In this document: in pieces, positions 25,826 to 34,312 of the stretch
How the letters are laid out: each line of letters opens with the position of its first letter
Numbering within the stretch: the stretch's first letter is position 1
NCBI GenBank assembly: GCA_022828125.1
Contig: JAJEJD010000024.1
Span: 1 to 64,000 of the forward strand
Origin: a bacterium
GTDB taxonomy: Bacteria; UBA8248
Direction of reading: 5' to 3'
DNA length: 64,000 nucleotides
Notes under the pieces: generated by a model
Seen by the model: the letters and a program-made list of their open reading frames with translations, nothing else
The model's database searches: none
What the model was told of the DNA's origin: nothing
Position numbers and translations under genes: made by a program

Positions 25826-26404
25826 ATGTCTGCGGACAACGAATCTACGAACGCGCCAAGCCCCACGATGCTGCGCCTCGAAATCTGCCTGGCCGCGGCG
25901 ATGATGCTCCTCTCCGTGGGGTTCGCCGTCTTCATGCCCTACCTGATCGCGACGGGCGGCATCTCCTCCGCGCAGGATTTCCTCCGCCTCACGCCCGTCT
26001 TCTTCCCGAGGCTCGCCTTCGCCGTGCTGGCCGCCCTGTGCGCGTTCTACCTGCTGGACGCCTGGCGAAGGGCGCGCTACGTCCAATCCGCCGCAAACCC
26101 GGGCGAGGCGGCGCGCTTCCGGCGCGGAGTGGCGATGATCGTCATCATCGCCGCCTATTCTCTCTTCGTGTCGGCGCTGGGCTACGGCCTCTCGACGCTT
26201 TTGATGGCGGGGGCGGTCATCTGGTATCTGGGCATCCGGCAAATCTGGGTCGTCGCGCCCGTGGCCGTTCTCATGCCCATCGTCGTGCGCTTCATATTCG
26301 AGAGGCTGCTGCTCATCTCGCTGCCGAGAAGCGATTACGAAGCCATCGCCGTCGTCGAGGACGCGATAATGAAGTTCCTCTCCGGCATTTTTCTCGGGAA
26401 ATAG
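25826..26404 (+). CDS. tctB: Tripartite tricarboxylate transporter small permease (TctB)
   Basis: 192 residues with four membrane helices, for example LEICLAAAMMLLSVGFAVF and VAMIVIIAAYSLFVSALGYG. Its position directly before tctA, and the pattern SRLTPVFFPRLAF between the first two helices, identify it as TctB, the most variable subunit. ATG 25826 has AGGA eight bases upstream. It is divergent from the cupin/selenoprotein operon, so the two may share regulation. Confidence 0.85.
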   Translation: MSADNESTNAPSPTMLRLEICLAAAMMLLSVGFAVFMPYLIATGGISSAQDFLRLTPVFFPRLAFAVLAALCAFYLLDAWRRARYVQSAANPGEAARFRRGVAMIVIIAAYSLFVSALGYGLSTLLMAGAVIWYLGIRQIWVVAPVAVLMPIVVRFIFERLLLISLPRSDYEAIAVVEDAIMKFLSGIFLGK

Positions 26405-26416
26405 GGAGACCCTGCC

Positions 26417-27922
26417 TTGCTCGACGCCTTCCTTCAGGCCTTCGCCCTGCTCATGCGGGTGGACACCTATCTCTACATCTGCGCGGGGCTGACCATCGGC
26501 ATGTTCGTGGGCGCGATGCCGGGCCTCACCACCATCCTCGCCATGTCGGTCCTGCTTCCGATTTCCTTCAAGCTCGAACCCATGCTCGGCATCCCGTTCC
26601 TGATCGGCATCTACAAGGGCGGCATCTACGGGGGCAGCATCCCGGCGATCCTGGTCGGCATACCGGGAACGGGCGCGTCCATCGCCACCACGTTCGACGG
26701 CCCCGCGCTCACGCGCAAGGGCGAGGGTCGCAAGGCGCTCGAGATGGCGCTGTTCTCCTCCACCATCGCCGATACGCTGTCCGACATCTTCACTCTGGCG
26801 CTCATCGGCCCCATCGCCATCATCACGCTGCTCATCGGCCCGCCCGAGGTGTTCGCCGTCATCATTTTCTCGCTCGTGCTCATCGCGAGCGTATCGAGCG
26901 ATTCGGGACTCAAGGGCGCCATCGCCGCCTGCATCGGCATGGGGCTCGGCTTCATCGGCACCGACGCCACCACCGGCGCCACGCGCATGACCTTCGGCCT
27001 GGAAGCCCTGAGCGGCGGCATCCCCCTCATCCCGCTGGCGATCGGGATCTTCGCGATGCCCGAGGTGCTCGAAGCAGTCGAAACGCGCACCGTGCGCTTC
27101 ATCAGCGAGCACGTGGACCTGGCAAAAGCGGGAGAGCGCCTGCGCTGGCGCGAGTTCAAGGCGTCGATACGCTCCATCCTGCGCTCGACCGCCATCGGGA
27201 CGGGCATCGGCATGGTGCCGGGCGTGGGGCAGGTCGTCGCCGCCTTCATCGGCTACAGCGCGGCGAAACGCGCCTCCAAGAATCCTGAGAACTTCGGCAA
27301 GGGCGAACTCGACGGCGTCGCGGCGCCCGAGGCCGCGAACAACGCCGTGAACGGCCCCACGCTGGTCCCCCTGCTGACGCTCGGCATCCCCGGAGACAAC
27401 GTGACGGCCATCCTGCTGGGCGCGTTCGTGGCGCACGGCATGCGGCCCGGCCCCCAGATATTCCAGGAGCAAGGCGCGCTCATGTACGCCCTCATCCTCA
27501 CGATGGTGCTGGCGAACGTGTTGTTCTTCTTCCTGGGCTACGTCCTGCTCAAACCCTTCGCCCGCGCCATTCAGTTCAAAAAGGCGTACCTCATCCCCGT
27601 CATCGTGGCGCTCGCCTTCGTGGGCACGCTCTCCACCGGGGCGAACACCGACGTGATCTTGATGGTCATCATCGGCGTTTGCGCCTATATTTTAAGGAAG
27701 TTCAAGTTCGACCTGGCACCCCTGATCATCGCTTTTGTGCTGGCCGAGCCGATAGAGTATCGTTTGAGCCAGTCGATGCTGTATGCCAAGGGGGCGCCGT
27801 TCTCGTACCTGTTCCTGCAACGTCCGATAGCGTCCGCCTTTCTCATAGCGGCGCTGGTTTGGATCGCATATCTCATTCTTGCCCCGATGTGGCGGCGAAC
27901 CAGGGGGTCCGCCGCCTCTTGA
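26417..27922 (+). CDS. tctA: Tripartite tricarboxylate transporter large permease (TctA)
   Basis: 501 residues with about eleven helices. GLTIGMFVGAMPGLTTILAM, GGIYGGSIPAILVGIPGTGA and AATTFDG-type ATTFDGPALTRKGEGRKALE are TctA signatures, and the second repeat has VPLLTLGIPGDNVTAILLGA. It begins with TTG, preceded by GGGAG, 12 bases after tctB. It forms the translocation channel of a secondary transporter fed by the TctC-type binding protein. Confidence 0.94.
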   Translation: MLDAFLQAFALLMRVDTYLYICAGLTIGMFVGAMPGLTTILAMSVLLPISFKLEPMLGIPFLIGIYKGGIYGGSIPAILVGIPGTGASIATTFDGPALTRKGEGRKALEMALFSSTIADTLSDIFTLALIGPIAIITLLIGPPEVFAVIIFSLVLIASVSSDSGLKGAIAACIGMGLGFIGTDATTGATRMTFGLEALSGGIPLIPLAIGIFAMPEVLEAVETRTVRFISEHVDLAKAGERLRWREFKASIRSILRSTAIGTGIGMVPGVGQVVAAFIGYSAAKRASKNPENFGKGELDGVAAPEAANNAVNGPTLVPLLTLGIPGDNVTAILLGAFVAHGMRPGPQIFQEQGALMYALILTMVLANVLFFFLGYVLLKPFARAIQFKKAYLIPVIVALAFVGTLSTGANTDVILMVIIGVCAYILRKFKFDLAPLIIAFVLAEPIEYRLSQSMLYAKGAPFSYLFLQRPIASAFLIAALVWIAYLILAPMWRRTRGSAAS

Positions 27923-27948
27923 GGGCACATTCATCAAGGGAGATCATC

Positions 27949-28929
27949 ATGAAAAAACGCTTCTTCGTCATCCTGGCCGCGCTGGCCCTCGTCGTCGCGC
28001 TGGGAGCACCCTCCGCGAGCACGGCGGCCTATCCGGACAGACCCATCACGCTCGTCCTGCCCGTCGGCGCGGGCGGCAGCCACGACCTCCACGCGCGCGG
28101 CATCACCAGCATCATCGCCGACATCCTCGGCCAGCCCATGGTCGTGAAGCTCGTGCCCGGCGGCGCGGGCATGAAGGGCACCGGCTTCGTCGCCAAGGCC
28201 AAGCCGGACGGCTACACCCTGCTCTTCACCCACAACGGCTTCGACCAGCTCGTGCCGCAGACCCGCAAGGTGCCCTTCGACACGCTGCGCGATTTCTCGG
28301 CCGTCGCCAAGATCAACCACGGGCAGCCGGTGTTCTTCTCGCTCTCGAACAGGCCGTGGAAGAACATGAAGGAATTCGTCGCCTACGCCAAGAAAAACCC
28401 CGGCAAGGTCAACTGGGGCCACAGCGGCGTCTGGGGCGCGGGCCACGTGCCCTCCATGCAGTTCGTCCGCGCGGCGGGCATCAAGGTGAACTTCATTCCG
28501 CATAAGGGCGGCGGCCCCGCGCTGCGCGCCGTCCTCTCGGGACAGGACGACGTGGGCATCGCCTTCCCGACCCAGCTTCGCCCCCACAAGAAGGCGGGCA
28601 AGGTCACCGTGCTCGCGCTCACGGGCGATATGCGCCTCTCGAAGGACCCGGACTTCAAGGAGGTCCCGACTACGACGGAACTCGGCTACAAGGGCGTGGG
28701 CTTTACGATGGACCGCATCTTCATGGCGCCCTCCAAGACGCCCGCCGACAGGCTGAAGAAGCTCCGGGACGCTTTCGAGAAGCTCACGAAGAACAAGTCC
28801 TTCAAGCGCTTCATGCGCAGCATCGGCGAGAACGTCGTGTTCGTGAGCGGCGCGGATTATGAAAAAACCAGAAAGCCGAACTTCGACGGCTACACGCAAC
28901 TCATCAAGGCCATGACGATGAAGAAATAG
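27949..28929 (+). CDS. tctC: Tripartite tricarboxylate transporter substrate-binding protein (TctC/Bug family)
   Basis: 326 residues. Signal peptide KKRFFVILAALALVVALGAP, then YPDRPITLVLPVGAGGSHDL, the standard Bug opening. VVKLVPGGAGMKGTGFVAKA, PDGYTLLFTH and INHGQPVFFSLSNRPWKNMK continue the fold. ATG 27949 has AAGGGAGA. The ligand is a carboxylate of unknown identity. The unusual gene order tctB-tctA-tctC ends with a strong terminator. Confidence 0.93.
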   Translation: MKKRFFVILAALALVVALGAPSASTAAYPDRPITLVLPVGAGGSHDLHARGITSIIADILGQPMVVKLVPGGAGMKGTGFVAKAKPDGYTLLFTHNGFDQLVPQTRKVPFDTLRDFSAVAKINHGQPVFFSLSNRPWKNMKEFVAYAKKNPGKVNWGHSGVWGAGHVPSMQFVRAAGIKVNFIPHKGGGPALRAVLSGQDDVGIAFPTQLRPHKKAGKVTVLALTGDMRLSKDPDFKEVPTTTELGYKGVGFTMDRIFMAPSKTPADRLKKLRDAFEKLTKNKSFKRFMRSIGENVVFVSGADYEKTRKPNFDGYTQLIKAMTMKK

Positions 28930-28951
28930 GTTTACAGGACCAGGCATTACC

Positions 28952-28999
28952 GGGGGTGAGCGGTGGCTGAATCGCGACCGCTCACCCCCTTCGTCTTTC
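28952..28999 (+). terminator. Terminator after tctC
   Basis: A perfect 13-pair stem, GGGGGTGAGCGGT with ACCGCTCACCCCC, closes on a 12-base loop and is followed by TTCGTCTTTCT. This is a strong Rho-independent terminator. Confidence 0.85.
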
Positions 29000-29043
29000 T
29001 GTAATACCGCCAAATACATCCCGCTATGAGCGTCCATACGATG

Positions 29044-29214
29044 GGCCGTTGAAAAACCCGAGAGGGAAAGTTTGTGTATAGGGGTCGCATATATGCGACC
29101 CTAGCTTTTATCACCTACTACACGGGCCGCATATATGCGGCCCCTACAAGAACCACCCTCTCCTAGGTCAGTTCCATACCCCGAATCACGAAACTCAGGT
29201 TTTTTCAACGATCC
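29044..29214. repeat. Palindromic repeat element with GTTGAAAAA-type ends
   Basis: Bounded by GGCCGTTGAAAAACC and the inverse GGTTTTTTCAACGATCC. Inside are two near-identical palindromes, GGTCGCATATATGCGACC and GGCCGCATATATGCGGCC, each beside a (TA)GGGG/CCCTA edge. Together with the terminator it fills the 424-base space between tctC and the next gene; no other gene is seen there. Confidence 0.6.
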
Positions 29215-29353
29215 TACAAGCCGGGAAGACCTCTCGTTTCCCGACGCCCGGCGCCGCTTGGCGAAACGAAGACTCCAAGCTATATTTCCCCCCGAAAGAA
29301 GCAAGACCACATTCTCAAACTCTCGAAAACCCACGCGCAGGGAGGCTCCTGTT

Positions 29354-29773
29354 TTGGCAGACATCATCACAGGCATGATCAAACGCTACGCGGCAGACGA
29401 CCGCTTCACGCCCGAACCCGACCCTTCGGGCCGCTCCATCCGGCTCGTCATGAACGAGGTCTGCTGGTTCGAGTTCGTGAAGAACGAGGCCGAGGGAAAG
29501 CTCCGCATCAGCTTCGCCACCAAAGACCGCTACATGAACGAGGACATCGAACTCGCGATCCTCGACAGCAAGGACCCGATAGACGATTTCATCTACGACG
29601 GCATGGAGGAAGCGGGCGAGGAGGAAGAACACAAGGTGGAGCACTACCACGACGGCGTGTTCCGCTACGCCATCGACCTGCCCCTCGACAAGCCGGGCGT
29701 GGACGAACAGGCCGCGCGGGTGCTGGACGGTCTGTTCTACACCTTCGAGGAGTTCGCCGAAGGCGACGATTAG
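29354..29773 (+). CDS. Hypothetical protein, 139 residues
   Basis: I do not recognise this family. The protein is acidic, with no signal peptide or membrane helix. The N-terminal half reads IITGMIKRYAADDRF and MNEVCWFEFVKNEAEG; an acidic stretch MEEAGEEEEHKVEHYHDG lies near residue 85, and the C-terminus is VLDGLFYTFEEFAEGDD. The TTG start at 29354 has GGGAGG eight bases upstream. It stands alone on the plus strand. Confidence 0.65.
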   Translation: MADIITGMIKRYAADDRFTPEPDPSGRSIRLVMNEVCWFEFVKNEAEGKLRISFATKDRYMNEDIELAILDSKDPIDDFIYDGMEEAGEEEEHKVEHYHDGVFRYAIDLPLDKPGVDEQAARVLDGLFYTFEEFAEGDD

Positions 29774-29855
29774 CCTTTCATACTTCGTTGCGAGAGTTCG
29801 GGAACTTTCCTTTTCCGGCCGTTACGCCGACGGGTGCGCATCCGGCGCGGATGAA

Positions 29856-30278
29856 TTAGGACGCATTGCCCAGCACCTGCACTTCCACCCGCCTGCTCCT
29901 CGGGCGGTTGTCGAAATCGACCAGGACGACCTGCTGCCAGGTTCCGGTGACGAGCGCGCCTCCCCGGATAGGAAGAGAGAGGCTCGGCCCCAGCAGGGCG
30001 GCGCGGACGTGGGAGAAACCGTTCCCGTCCCCCCAGCGCGCATCGTGCGCATAGGCGATGCCCTCGGGCGCGATGCGGGCGATAGCGTCCTTCAAATCCG
30101 AAACCGCCCCCGGCTCGTACTCCATCGTCGTGAGACCCGCCGTCGAGCCGGGCGTGAAGGCCAGGACGATCCCGCTCTGCACCCCGCTCGCCGAAACGGC
30201 GCGCTCCACCTGCGGGGTGACATTCAGAACGTCCGCAAACCCCTTCGTCTCGACCACGAAGCCGTCTTCAAACGCCAC
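29856..30278 (-). CDS. YjbQ/UPF0047 family protein (secondary thiamine-phosphate synthase type)
   Basis: 140 residues. The C-terminal signature NGFSHVRAALLGPSLSLPI, then TGTWQQVVLVDFDNRPRSRR, is diagnostic of the family. The strand GIVLAFTPGSTAGLTTMEYE carries the conserved Thr-Ala-Gly-Leu-Thr and a Glu. Members show weak thiamine-phosphate synthase activity in vitro; the physiological role is uncertain. GTG 30276-30278 is preceded by GAGGAGGGG, so the longer upstream ORF is not used. Confidence 0.88.
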   Translation of the reverse strand: MAFEDGFVVETKGFADVLNVTPQVERAVSASGVQSGIVLAFTPGSTAGLTTMEYEPGAVSDLKDAIARIAPEGIAYAHDARWGDGNGFSHVRAALLGPSLSLPIRGGALVTGTWQQVVLVDFDNRPRSRRVEVQVLGNAS

Positions 30279-30320
30279 GGGGCCCCTCCTCGATTTATGA
30301 TCATTCAAGAAACAGGCGAA

Positions 30321-30352
30321 AAAAAGCGGCCCCCGTTCGAGAGGCCGCTTTT
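30321..30352. terminator. Bidirectional terminator between citrate synthase and yjbQ
   Basis: GCGGCC and GGCCGC form a stem flanked by an A-run on the left and a T-run on the right. On the minus strand it ends the citrate synthase transcript with TTTTTTT. Confidence 0.8.
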
Positions 30353-30369
30353 CGGTTTGCGCTTTGTGT

Positions 30370-31539
30370 CTAGCCGCGCTCGGCAATCGGCGTGTATTGC
30401 GATTCCAGGTCGCCGATATAGACCGCACGGGGTCTGAACAGCCGGTTGTCCGGCAGGTACTCGAGAATGCGCGCCGACCACCCGGCGATGCGCGGCACGG
30501 CGAAGATGGGCGTGAACATGTCCGTGTCGATGCCCATGGCGTCATAGATGACGCCCGAGAAGAAATCGACGTTGGGGAAGATGCCCTTGCCCCCTAAGTC
30601 CGCCACCACGAGGGCTTCGAGCTTTTTCGCTATCTCGTAGAGATGGCCCGTGCCGGCGCGCTCTGAGAACTCCCTGGCGATGGGGTCGAACAGGCGCGCC
30701 CTCGGGTCGTAGGCCTTGTAGACGCGGTGGCCGAAGCCCATCACCTTCACCTTGTTCTTCTTCGCCTCGGCGAACCAGTCTTCCGTTGTGGCGGGGTCCC
30801 CGATCTCCTGGAACGTGCGCAGGGTGGCCTCGTTCGCACCTCCGTGGAGCGGCCCCTTGAGCGATCCGATTCCTGCGACGATGGAGCTGTAGAAGTCCGT
30901 CAAGGAGCTGTTCGTGACCATCGAGGAGAAGGTGGAGGCGTTCATGCCGTGTTCGGCGTGGATGATGAGGGCCATGTCCATCACCTCCACGGTGCGGGCG
31001 TCGGGCGTCTCGCCCGTCATCATGCGCAGGAAATCCTCGGACAACCCTTTCGAGGGGTCGGGCTCGATGAGGAACTCGCCCCTTCGCGCCCGCTGGATGG
31101 CCGCCACGAGGGTGGGAAACTGCGCCGTGAGCGTGAGGGCGATGTCGAAATTGTTCTCCACCGTCACCTCGAATTCCTTCGGGTTCAGGCAGCCGAGCAT
31201 GGAGACGGCGGTGCGCAGCGTGCTCATGGGGTGGCACGTGCCGGCGATCTGCACGATCAGGTCTTTCACCGGCTGGGGGATGGGCCGGCGCAGCGCCAGG
31301 TCCGCGTTGAAGACGTCGAGTTCCGCCTGTGTGGGCAGATTTCCGTTCAGCAGCAGGTAGGCCGTTTCCTCGTAGCCACCGCCCCCGGCGCAGAGATCGT
31401 CGATGCTGTATCCGCGGTAGATGAGCTTTCCGTTCGCTCCATCCACGTAGCTGATGGCGCTCTCGTTCGTGATGGCCCCCTCGAGACCCTTTTTGAATTC
31501 CACGCTGCCAACGAATTGGCGGGGTTTTTCTTCAGCCAT
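30370..31539 (-). CDS. Citrate synthase family enzyme
   Basis: 389 residues. The active-site His are in GSLKGPLHGGANEAT and VMGFGHRVYKAYDPRA, and the Asp is in FPNVDFFSGVIYDAMG. YRGYSIDDLCAGGGGYEETA and HAEHGMNASTFSSMV are further core motifs. The short length and the N-terminus, which starts with GLEGAITNESAISYVDG, are like Gram-positive, archaeal and 2-methylcitrate-type synthases rather than the long E. coli enzyme. It condenses acetyl-CoA (or propionyl-CoA) with oxaloacetate; which is preferred cannot be told. ATG 31539 has TTGGAGA upstream. A GTATAC palindrome sits at its promoter. Confidence 0.9.
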   Translation of the reverse strand: MAEEKPRQFVGSVEFKKGLEGAITNESAISYVDGANGKLIYRGYSIDDLCAGGGGYEETAYLLLNGNLPTQAELDVFNADLALRRPIPQPVKDLIVQIAGTCHPMSTLRTAVSMLGCLNPKEFEVTVENNFDIALTLTAQFPTLVAAIQRARRGEFLIEPDPSKGLSEDFLRMMTGETPDARTVEVMDMALIIHAEHGMNASTFSSMVTNSSLTDFYSSIVAGIGSLKGPLHGGANEATLRTFQEIGDPATTEDWFAEAKKNKVKVMGFGHRVYKAYDPRARLFDPIAREFSERAGTGHLYEIAKKLEALVVADLGGKGIFPNVDFFSGVIYDAMGIDTDMFTPIFAVPRIAGWSARILEYLPDNRLFRPRAVYIGDLESQYTPIAERG

Positions 31540-31641
31540 GGGCGTCTCCAAGCGCAAGATGATGAATCGGCTCTGAAAATACTTTCATTATCAGCGGGTT
31601 TCGCCGCCTGGGGTTCCCGGAGCAAAACCGCCGTCAATAAA

Positions 31642-31654
31642 GTATACTGTATAC
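31642..31654. promoter_or_regulatory. GTATAC-T-GTATAC palindrome upstream of citrate synthase
   Basis: In the 306-base AT-rich gap between citrate synthase and the HAD gene, TTGTATACAGTATACTT (minus strand) is a near-perfect inverted repeat about 100 bases from the citrate synthase start. The shape fits sites of FadR/GntR-type repressors. A possible -10 box TATACT on the minus strand lies within it. The rest of the gap (31655-31845) holds no gene and probably the promoter of the plus-strand HAD gene. Confidence 0.45.
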
Positions 31655-31845
31655 AATCTCACTAATCACAAAGAGATATTTACTATACAAACATTTTACC
31701 TCGCCATGCAAACGAGATTCTTTGAAATAAGGCAGGCGGGGGCGCTCTTGACAGTCCCCGTGCGTGACCCGGAAACTCGAATCGAACAGGCTTAAACCTG
31801 GCCGAAAAAAGGAAACCGAATCCCCCCGCACAGGAAACCGGAACC

Positions 31846-32580
31846 ATGGCCCGACTGACAGATTACCGAGTACTCACGTTCGACTGCTACGGCACCCTCA
31901 TCGACTGGGAGACCGGCATCTGGGACGCGCTGCAGCCGCTCATCATGGAGGGCGGCGACTCTGTGGTGACGCGCGAGGCCGCGCTCGCAGCCTTCGCCAA
32001 GTGGGAGGCCCATCACGAGCACGCCTCGCCCGGGCTTCGCTATCCCGACCTCCTCGCAAAAGTCCACCGGAGCATGGCGGAGAGCCTGGGCCTTCAGACG
32101 AGCGGCGCGCTCGATCAAGCGTTCGGCGCATCGGTGCCGCTGTGGCCCGCGTTTCCCGATACAGCGGACGCGCTTCGCGTCCTGAAACGCCGATACAGGC
32201 TCGTCATCCTTTCGAACGTCCACCGCGAGGGCTTCGCCGCCTCGAACAGGAAACTCGGCGTCGCGTTCGACGCGGTTTACACCGCCGAGGATATCGGCTC
32301 CTACAAGCCCGCAGACGCCAACTTCGAGTATCTCCTCGCGCACCTCAAATCCGATTTCGGGCTGGACAAATCCGACATCCTCCACACCGCGCAGAGCCTG
32401 CGCCACGACCACGCGCCCGCGAACCGCTTCGGCCTCGCCAACGCCTGGATCGACCGGCAGAGGCTGTCCGAGGGCGGAAGCTGGGGGGCGACGGAAAAAG
32501 TGGAGAACATGCCGACGACCGACTTCATCTTCTTCTCGATGGCCGAGATGGCCGCGGCGGTGGAGGCCGAGGGGGGTTAG
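31846..32580 (+). CDS. Haloacid dehalogenase type II-like HAD hydrolase
   Basis: 244 residues. Motif I is VLTFDCYGTLIDWETGI with the nucleophilic Asp; motif II is LVILSNVHREGFAAS; motif III/IV residues lie around AEDIGSYKPADANFEYLL and, later, ILHTAQSLRHDHAPANRFGL. The N-terminal FDCYGTLIDWE is typical of (S)-2-haloacid dehalogenases and close phosphatases. It removes halide from 2-haloacids or phosphate from a small substrate. The window also has a haloalkane dehalogenase at 54946, but the genes are far apart. Confidence 0.82.
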   Translation: MARLTDYRVLTFDCYGTLIDWETGIWDALQPLIMEGGDSVVTREAALAAFAKWEAHHEHASPGLRYPDLLAKVHRSMAESLGLQTSGALDQAFGASVPLWPAFPDTADALRVLKRRYRLVILSNVHREGFAASNRKLGVAFDAVYTAEDIGSYKPADANFEYLLAHLKSDFGLDKSDILHTAQSLRHDHAPANRFGLANAWIDRQRLSEGGSWGATEKVENMPTTDFIFFSMAEMAAAVEAEGG

Positions 32581-32582
32581 GG

Positions 32583-32677
32583 GAATTCACCGGTTGGCGG
32601 GCTTGAATCCATCGATGTAAATAGTTTTCGGCAATTCAAAAAAAGTAGGGGCCTCGTGAGAGACCCCGCACCCGAGA
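32583..32677 (-). pseudogene. Deletion scar of an NYN-family gene with its upstream terminator
   Basis: Read on the minus strand, this stretch has a terminator-like hairpin (GGGGTCTCTCACGAGGCCCC followed by T-rich sequence), then IYIDGF joined directly to KPANR and a stop. The intact NYN gene at 34772-35395 has the same hairpin upstream, starts RTYIYVDGFN and ends KPFNW. So this is a second copy whose interior (roughly 190 codons) was deleted. The junction falls at 'GAATCCATCGA' beside 'GGGCTTG'. Confidence 0.7.
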
Positions 32678-32689
32678 AAAGAGGAGACA

Positions 32690-32878
32690 ATGAACCCAGT
32701 AGCCGAAAATGATGAACTTATCACACTTATAAAGGCAGCGGCGCAGCGACCGATGACCCCAGAAGAAAAAAGAGCACAAAGAATATCTTACATTCTCTCC
32801 GTGGTCGGGAGAGATGATGAATCCACCAAGAAGGAGGTTGAGGATTATATCGATCAGCGTTACGGGAACGGAAGATGA
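32690..32878 (+). CDS. Hypothetical small protein, 62 residues
   Basis: No recognised family. It is polar and helical in appearance, with PMTPEEKRAQRISYILSVV then STKKEVEDYIDQRYGNG. A very good ribosome site (GAGGAGACA) precedes the ATG, which supports real translation. It lies at the left end of the accessory island. The base composition is less GC-rich than neighbouring core genes. The following ~115 bases hold nothing clear. Confidence 0.6.
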   Translation: MNPVAENDELITLIKAAAQRPMTPEEKRAQRISYILSVVGRDDESTKKEVEDYIDQRYGNGR

Positions 32879-32992
32879 TGATATTTGCAGGACACTAGAA
32901 TACTACAATGTAGAAAAGATGCCGCTATCTGGAGCATCGATTAACAAGAAAGTAAACAGCCTCACGTTCCACAACACCACTACAACGCAGGT

Positions 32993-33301
32993 TCACGCCG
33001 ACCTCACATCAGCCAACTGTTTCCCCCGGGCACGCTCCCTGCGGACCTGCGCCAGTTCGTAGCTCGCCTGCATGCGCATCCAGTGGTCGGCCGTCCCCCA
33101 ACCGATGCCCTCCAGCGCAAGCGCCATGTTGGCGGACACTCCCGCCTTTCCGTTCAGCAGGCGAGAAAGCGTCCCGCGCTCACATCCCAGGCGTGTCGAA
33201 GTCTCGGTGACGTTCCAGTCGACCTCTTCCATGCTCTCGCGGACCAGTTCGCCCAGATGCGGCGGGTTCAGCATCGGGCCGACACGTTCACTCTCGCTCA
33301 T
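32993..33301 (-). CDS. higA: HigA-family antitoxin (XRE type)
   Basis: 102 residues. PPHLGELVRESMEEVDWNVT is the HigA N-terminal signature, followed by the helix-turn-helix ETSTRLGCERGTLSRLLNGK and AGVSANMALALEGIGWGTAD HWMRMQ. It would normally neutralise a HigB RNase encoded just upstream and repress the pair. Here only the C-terminal end of HigB remains upstream. AAGGAGGATGAGCG precedes the start. Confidence 0.88.
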   Translation of the reverse strand: MSESERVGPMLNPPHLGELVRESMEEVDWNVTETSTRLGCERGTLSRLLNGKAGVSANMALALEGIGWGTADHWMRMQASYELAQVRRERARGKQLADVRSA

Positions 33302-33319
33302 CGCTCATCCTCCTTTATA

Positions 33320-33406
33320 TCAGTGGTAATCGATCAGGTCCACGTCGACGGCTTCGCCGTCCGTCTCACCCGCCCATCACCAGCGCCTGTTCACACGCCG
33401 GCCTGG
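33320..33406 (-). pseudogene. Remnant of HigB toxin C-terminus
   Basis: The minus strand just upstream of higA reads GETDGEAVDVDLIDYH followed by a stop, which matches the invariant HigB ending (DGDAYDVEIVDYH-like). Further upstream VNRRW appears, as in 'VNxxWR', but a TGA interrupts the segment and nothing toxin-like precedes it. The rest of higB was lost, so higA is now an orphan. Confidence 0.6.
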
Positions 33407-33435
33407 CGCCGCGCGCTACAGGCCGGTCGGACGCC

Positions 33436-34287
33436 TCATCCCGTGACGACCTCGATCATCAGTCGGCAATGGTCGCTGGAGCCCCACTCATCCACCTCGT
33501 TGAGCGCGCGAACCTTCACACTCTCATGGAAGCCGCGCGAGACGAAGGCGTAGTCGAGCTGGCGGTCGGCATCCGCCGGTGACTGCCCGATAATGTGGAA
33601 TGTTGGGACATTCTTCGTGTCGGCCGGCACATCGGGCTGCGGCTTCGCCGATTGGCGTCCGTCCGGCGCCTGCGGCCCGAGAAACTCCAGCCCGAGCGCC
33701 TCCAGCCGCGCCCAGACCGTGCGCTCGCGGTCCGGCAGCGAGAGTTCATGACCCGTCGCACCGTAGAACATGTTCAGGTCACCCGCTGCCAGGATGCGGT
33801 GTTTGGACGGATCGACGTGACCGATGAAGGCCGAGAGGTCCGAGAGTATCCGGTGCGCCGAAACGTCGGAAGCGCCTATCCTCCACGGACTTCCGGTTGA
33901 GGGATGGGGCTTCATCCAGCGCGCGTACATGGACACGACCACGAAAGTCTCTTCTTCGTTCTCGAGCGGGATCACCCTCGCGGCGGCGATGGTCCCGATG
34001 CCGCTCACGCCGATGTCACCCTCACCGAGATAGCTAGTCGGCGGAACCTGCCGGAACCGCTCGACACGGACCCGGTCGCTCAACCCGACGACCAGACACC
34101 AGCGGTCATACAGATGACGGTCCCAGAATACGCCGTCCTCGTTTGGAAGCAGATGCACCAGATCACCGGGCGGGCTTCCGGCTTCCTGGAGGAGCGCAAC
34201 GTCCGCCTCGCCCCGGCCCGCCATCTCCGCGAGTTCGCGCCACGGCTCCATGCGTTTGCCGATATTCCAGTTCACGACCCGGATCAC
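33436..34287 (-). CDS. Endonuclease/exonuclease/phosphatase (EEP) family protein
   Basis: 283 residues. IRVVNWNIGKRMEPWREL contains the conserved Asn; ADVALLQEAG has the metal-binding Glu; RILAAGDLNMFYGATG has the Asp-x-Asn pair; and the C-terminus EWGSSDHCRLMIEVV has the SDH motif. This is the DNase I-like fold, cleaving phosphodiesters in nucleic acids, lipids or nucleotides. GTG 34285-34287 has AAGGAG upstream. It is part of the accessory island; the target is unknown. Confidence 0.85.
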   Translation of the reverse strand: MIRVVNWNIGKRMEPWRELAEMAGRGEADVALLQEAGSPPGDLVHLLPNEDGVFWDRHLYDRWCLVVGLSDRVRVERFRQVPPTSYLGEGDIGVSGIGTIAAARVIPLENEEETFVVVSMYARWMKPHPSTGSPWRIGASDVSAHRILSDLSAFIGHVDPSKHRILAAGDLNMFYGATGHELSLPDRERTVWARLEALGLEFLGPQAPDGRQSAKPQPDVPADTKNVPTFHIIGQSPADADRQLDYAFVSRGFHESVKVRALNEVDEWGSSDHCRLMIEVVTG

Positions 34288-34312
34288 GCCGCTATGACTC
34301 CTTGCTCCATCC

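Noticed and set aside
25811-27472. 553-residue minus-strand ORF
   Set aside because: Antisense shadow of tctB/tctA; the translation is low-complexity and rich in Arg, Asp and His, as expected from GC-rich codon-position bias.
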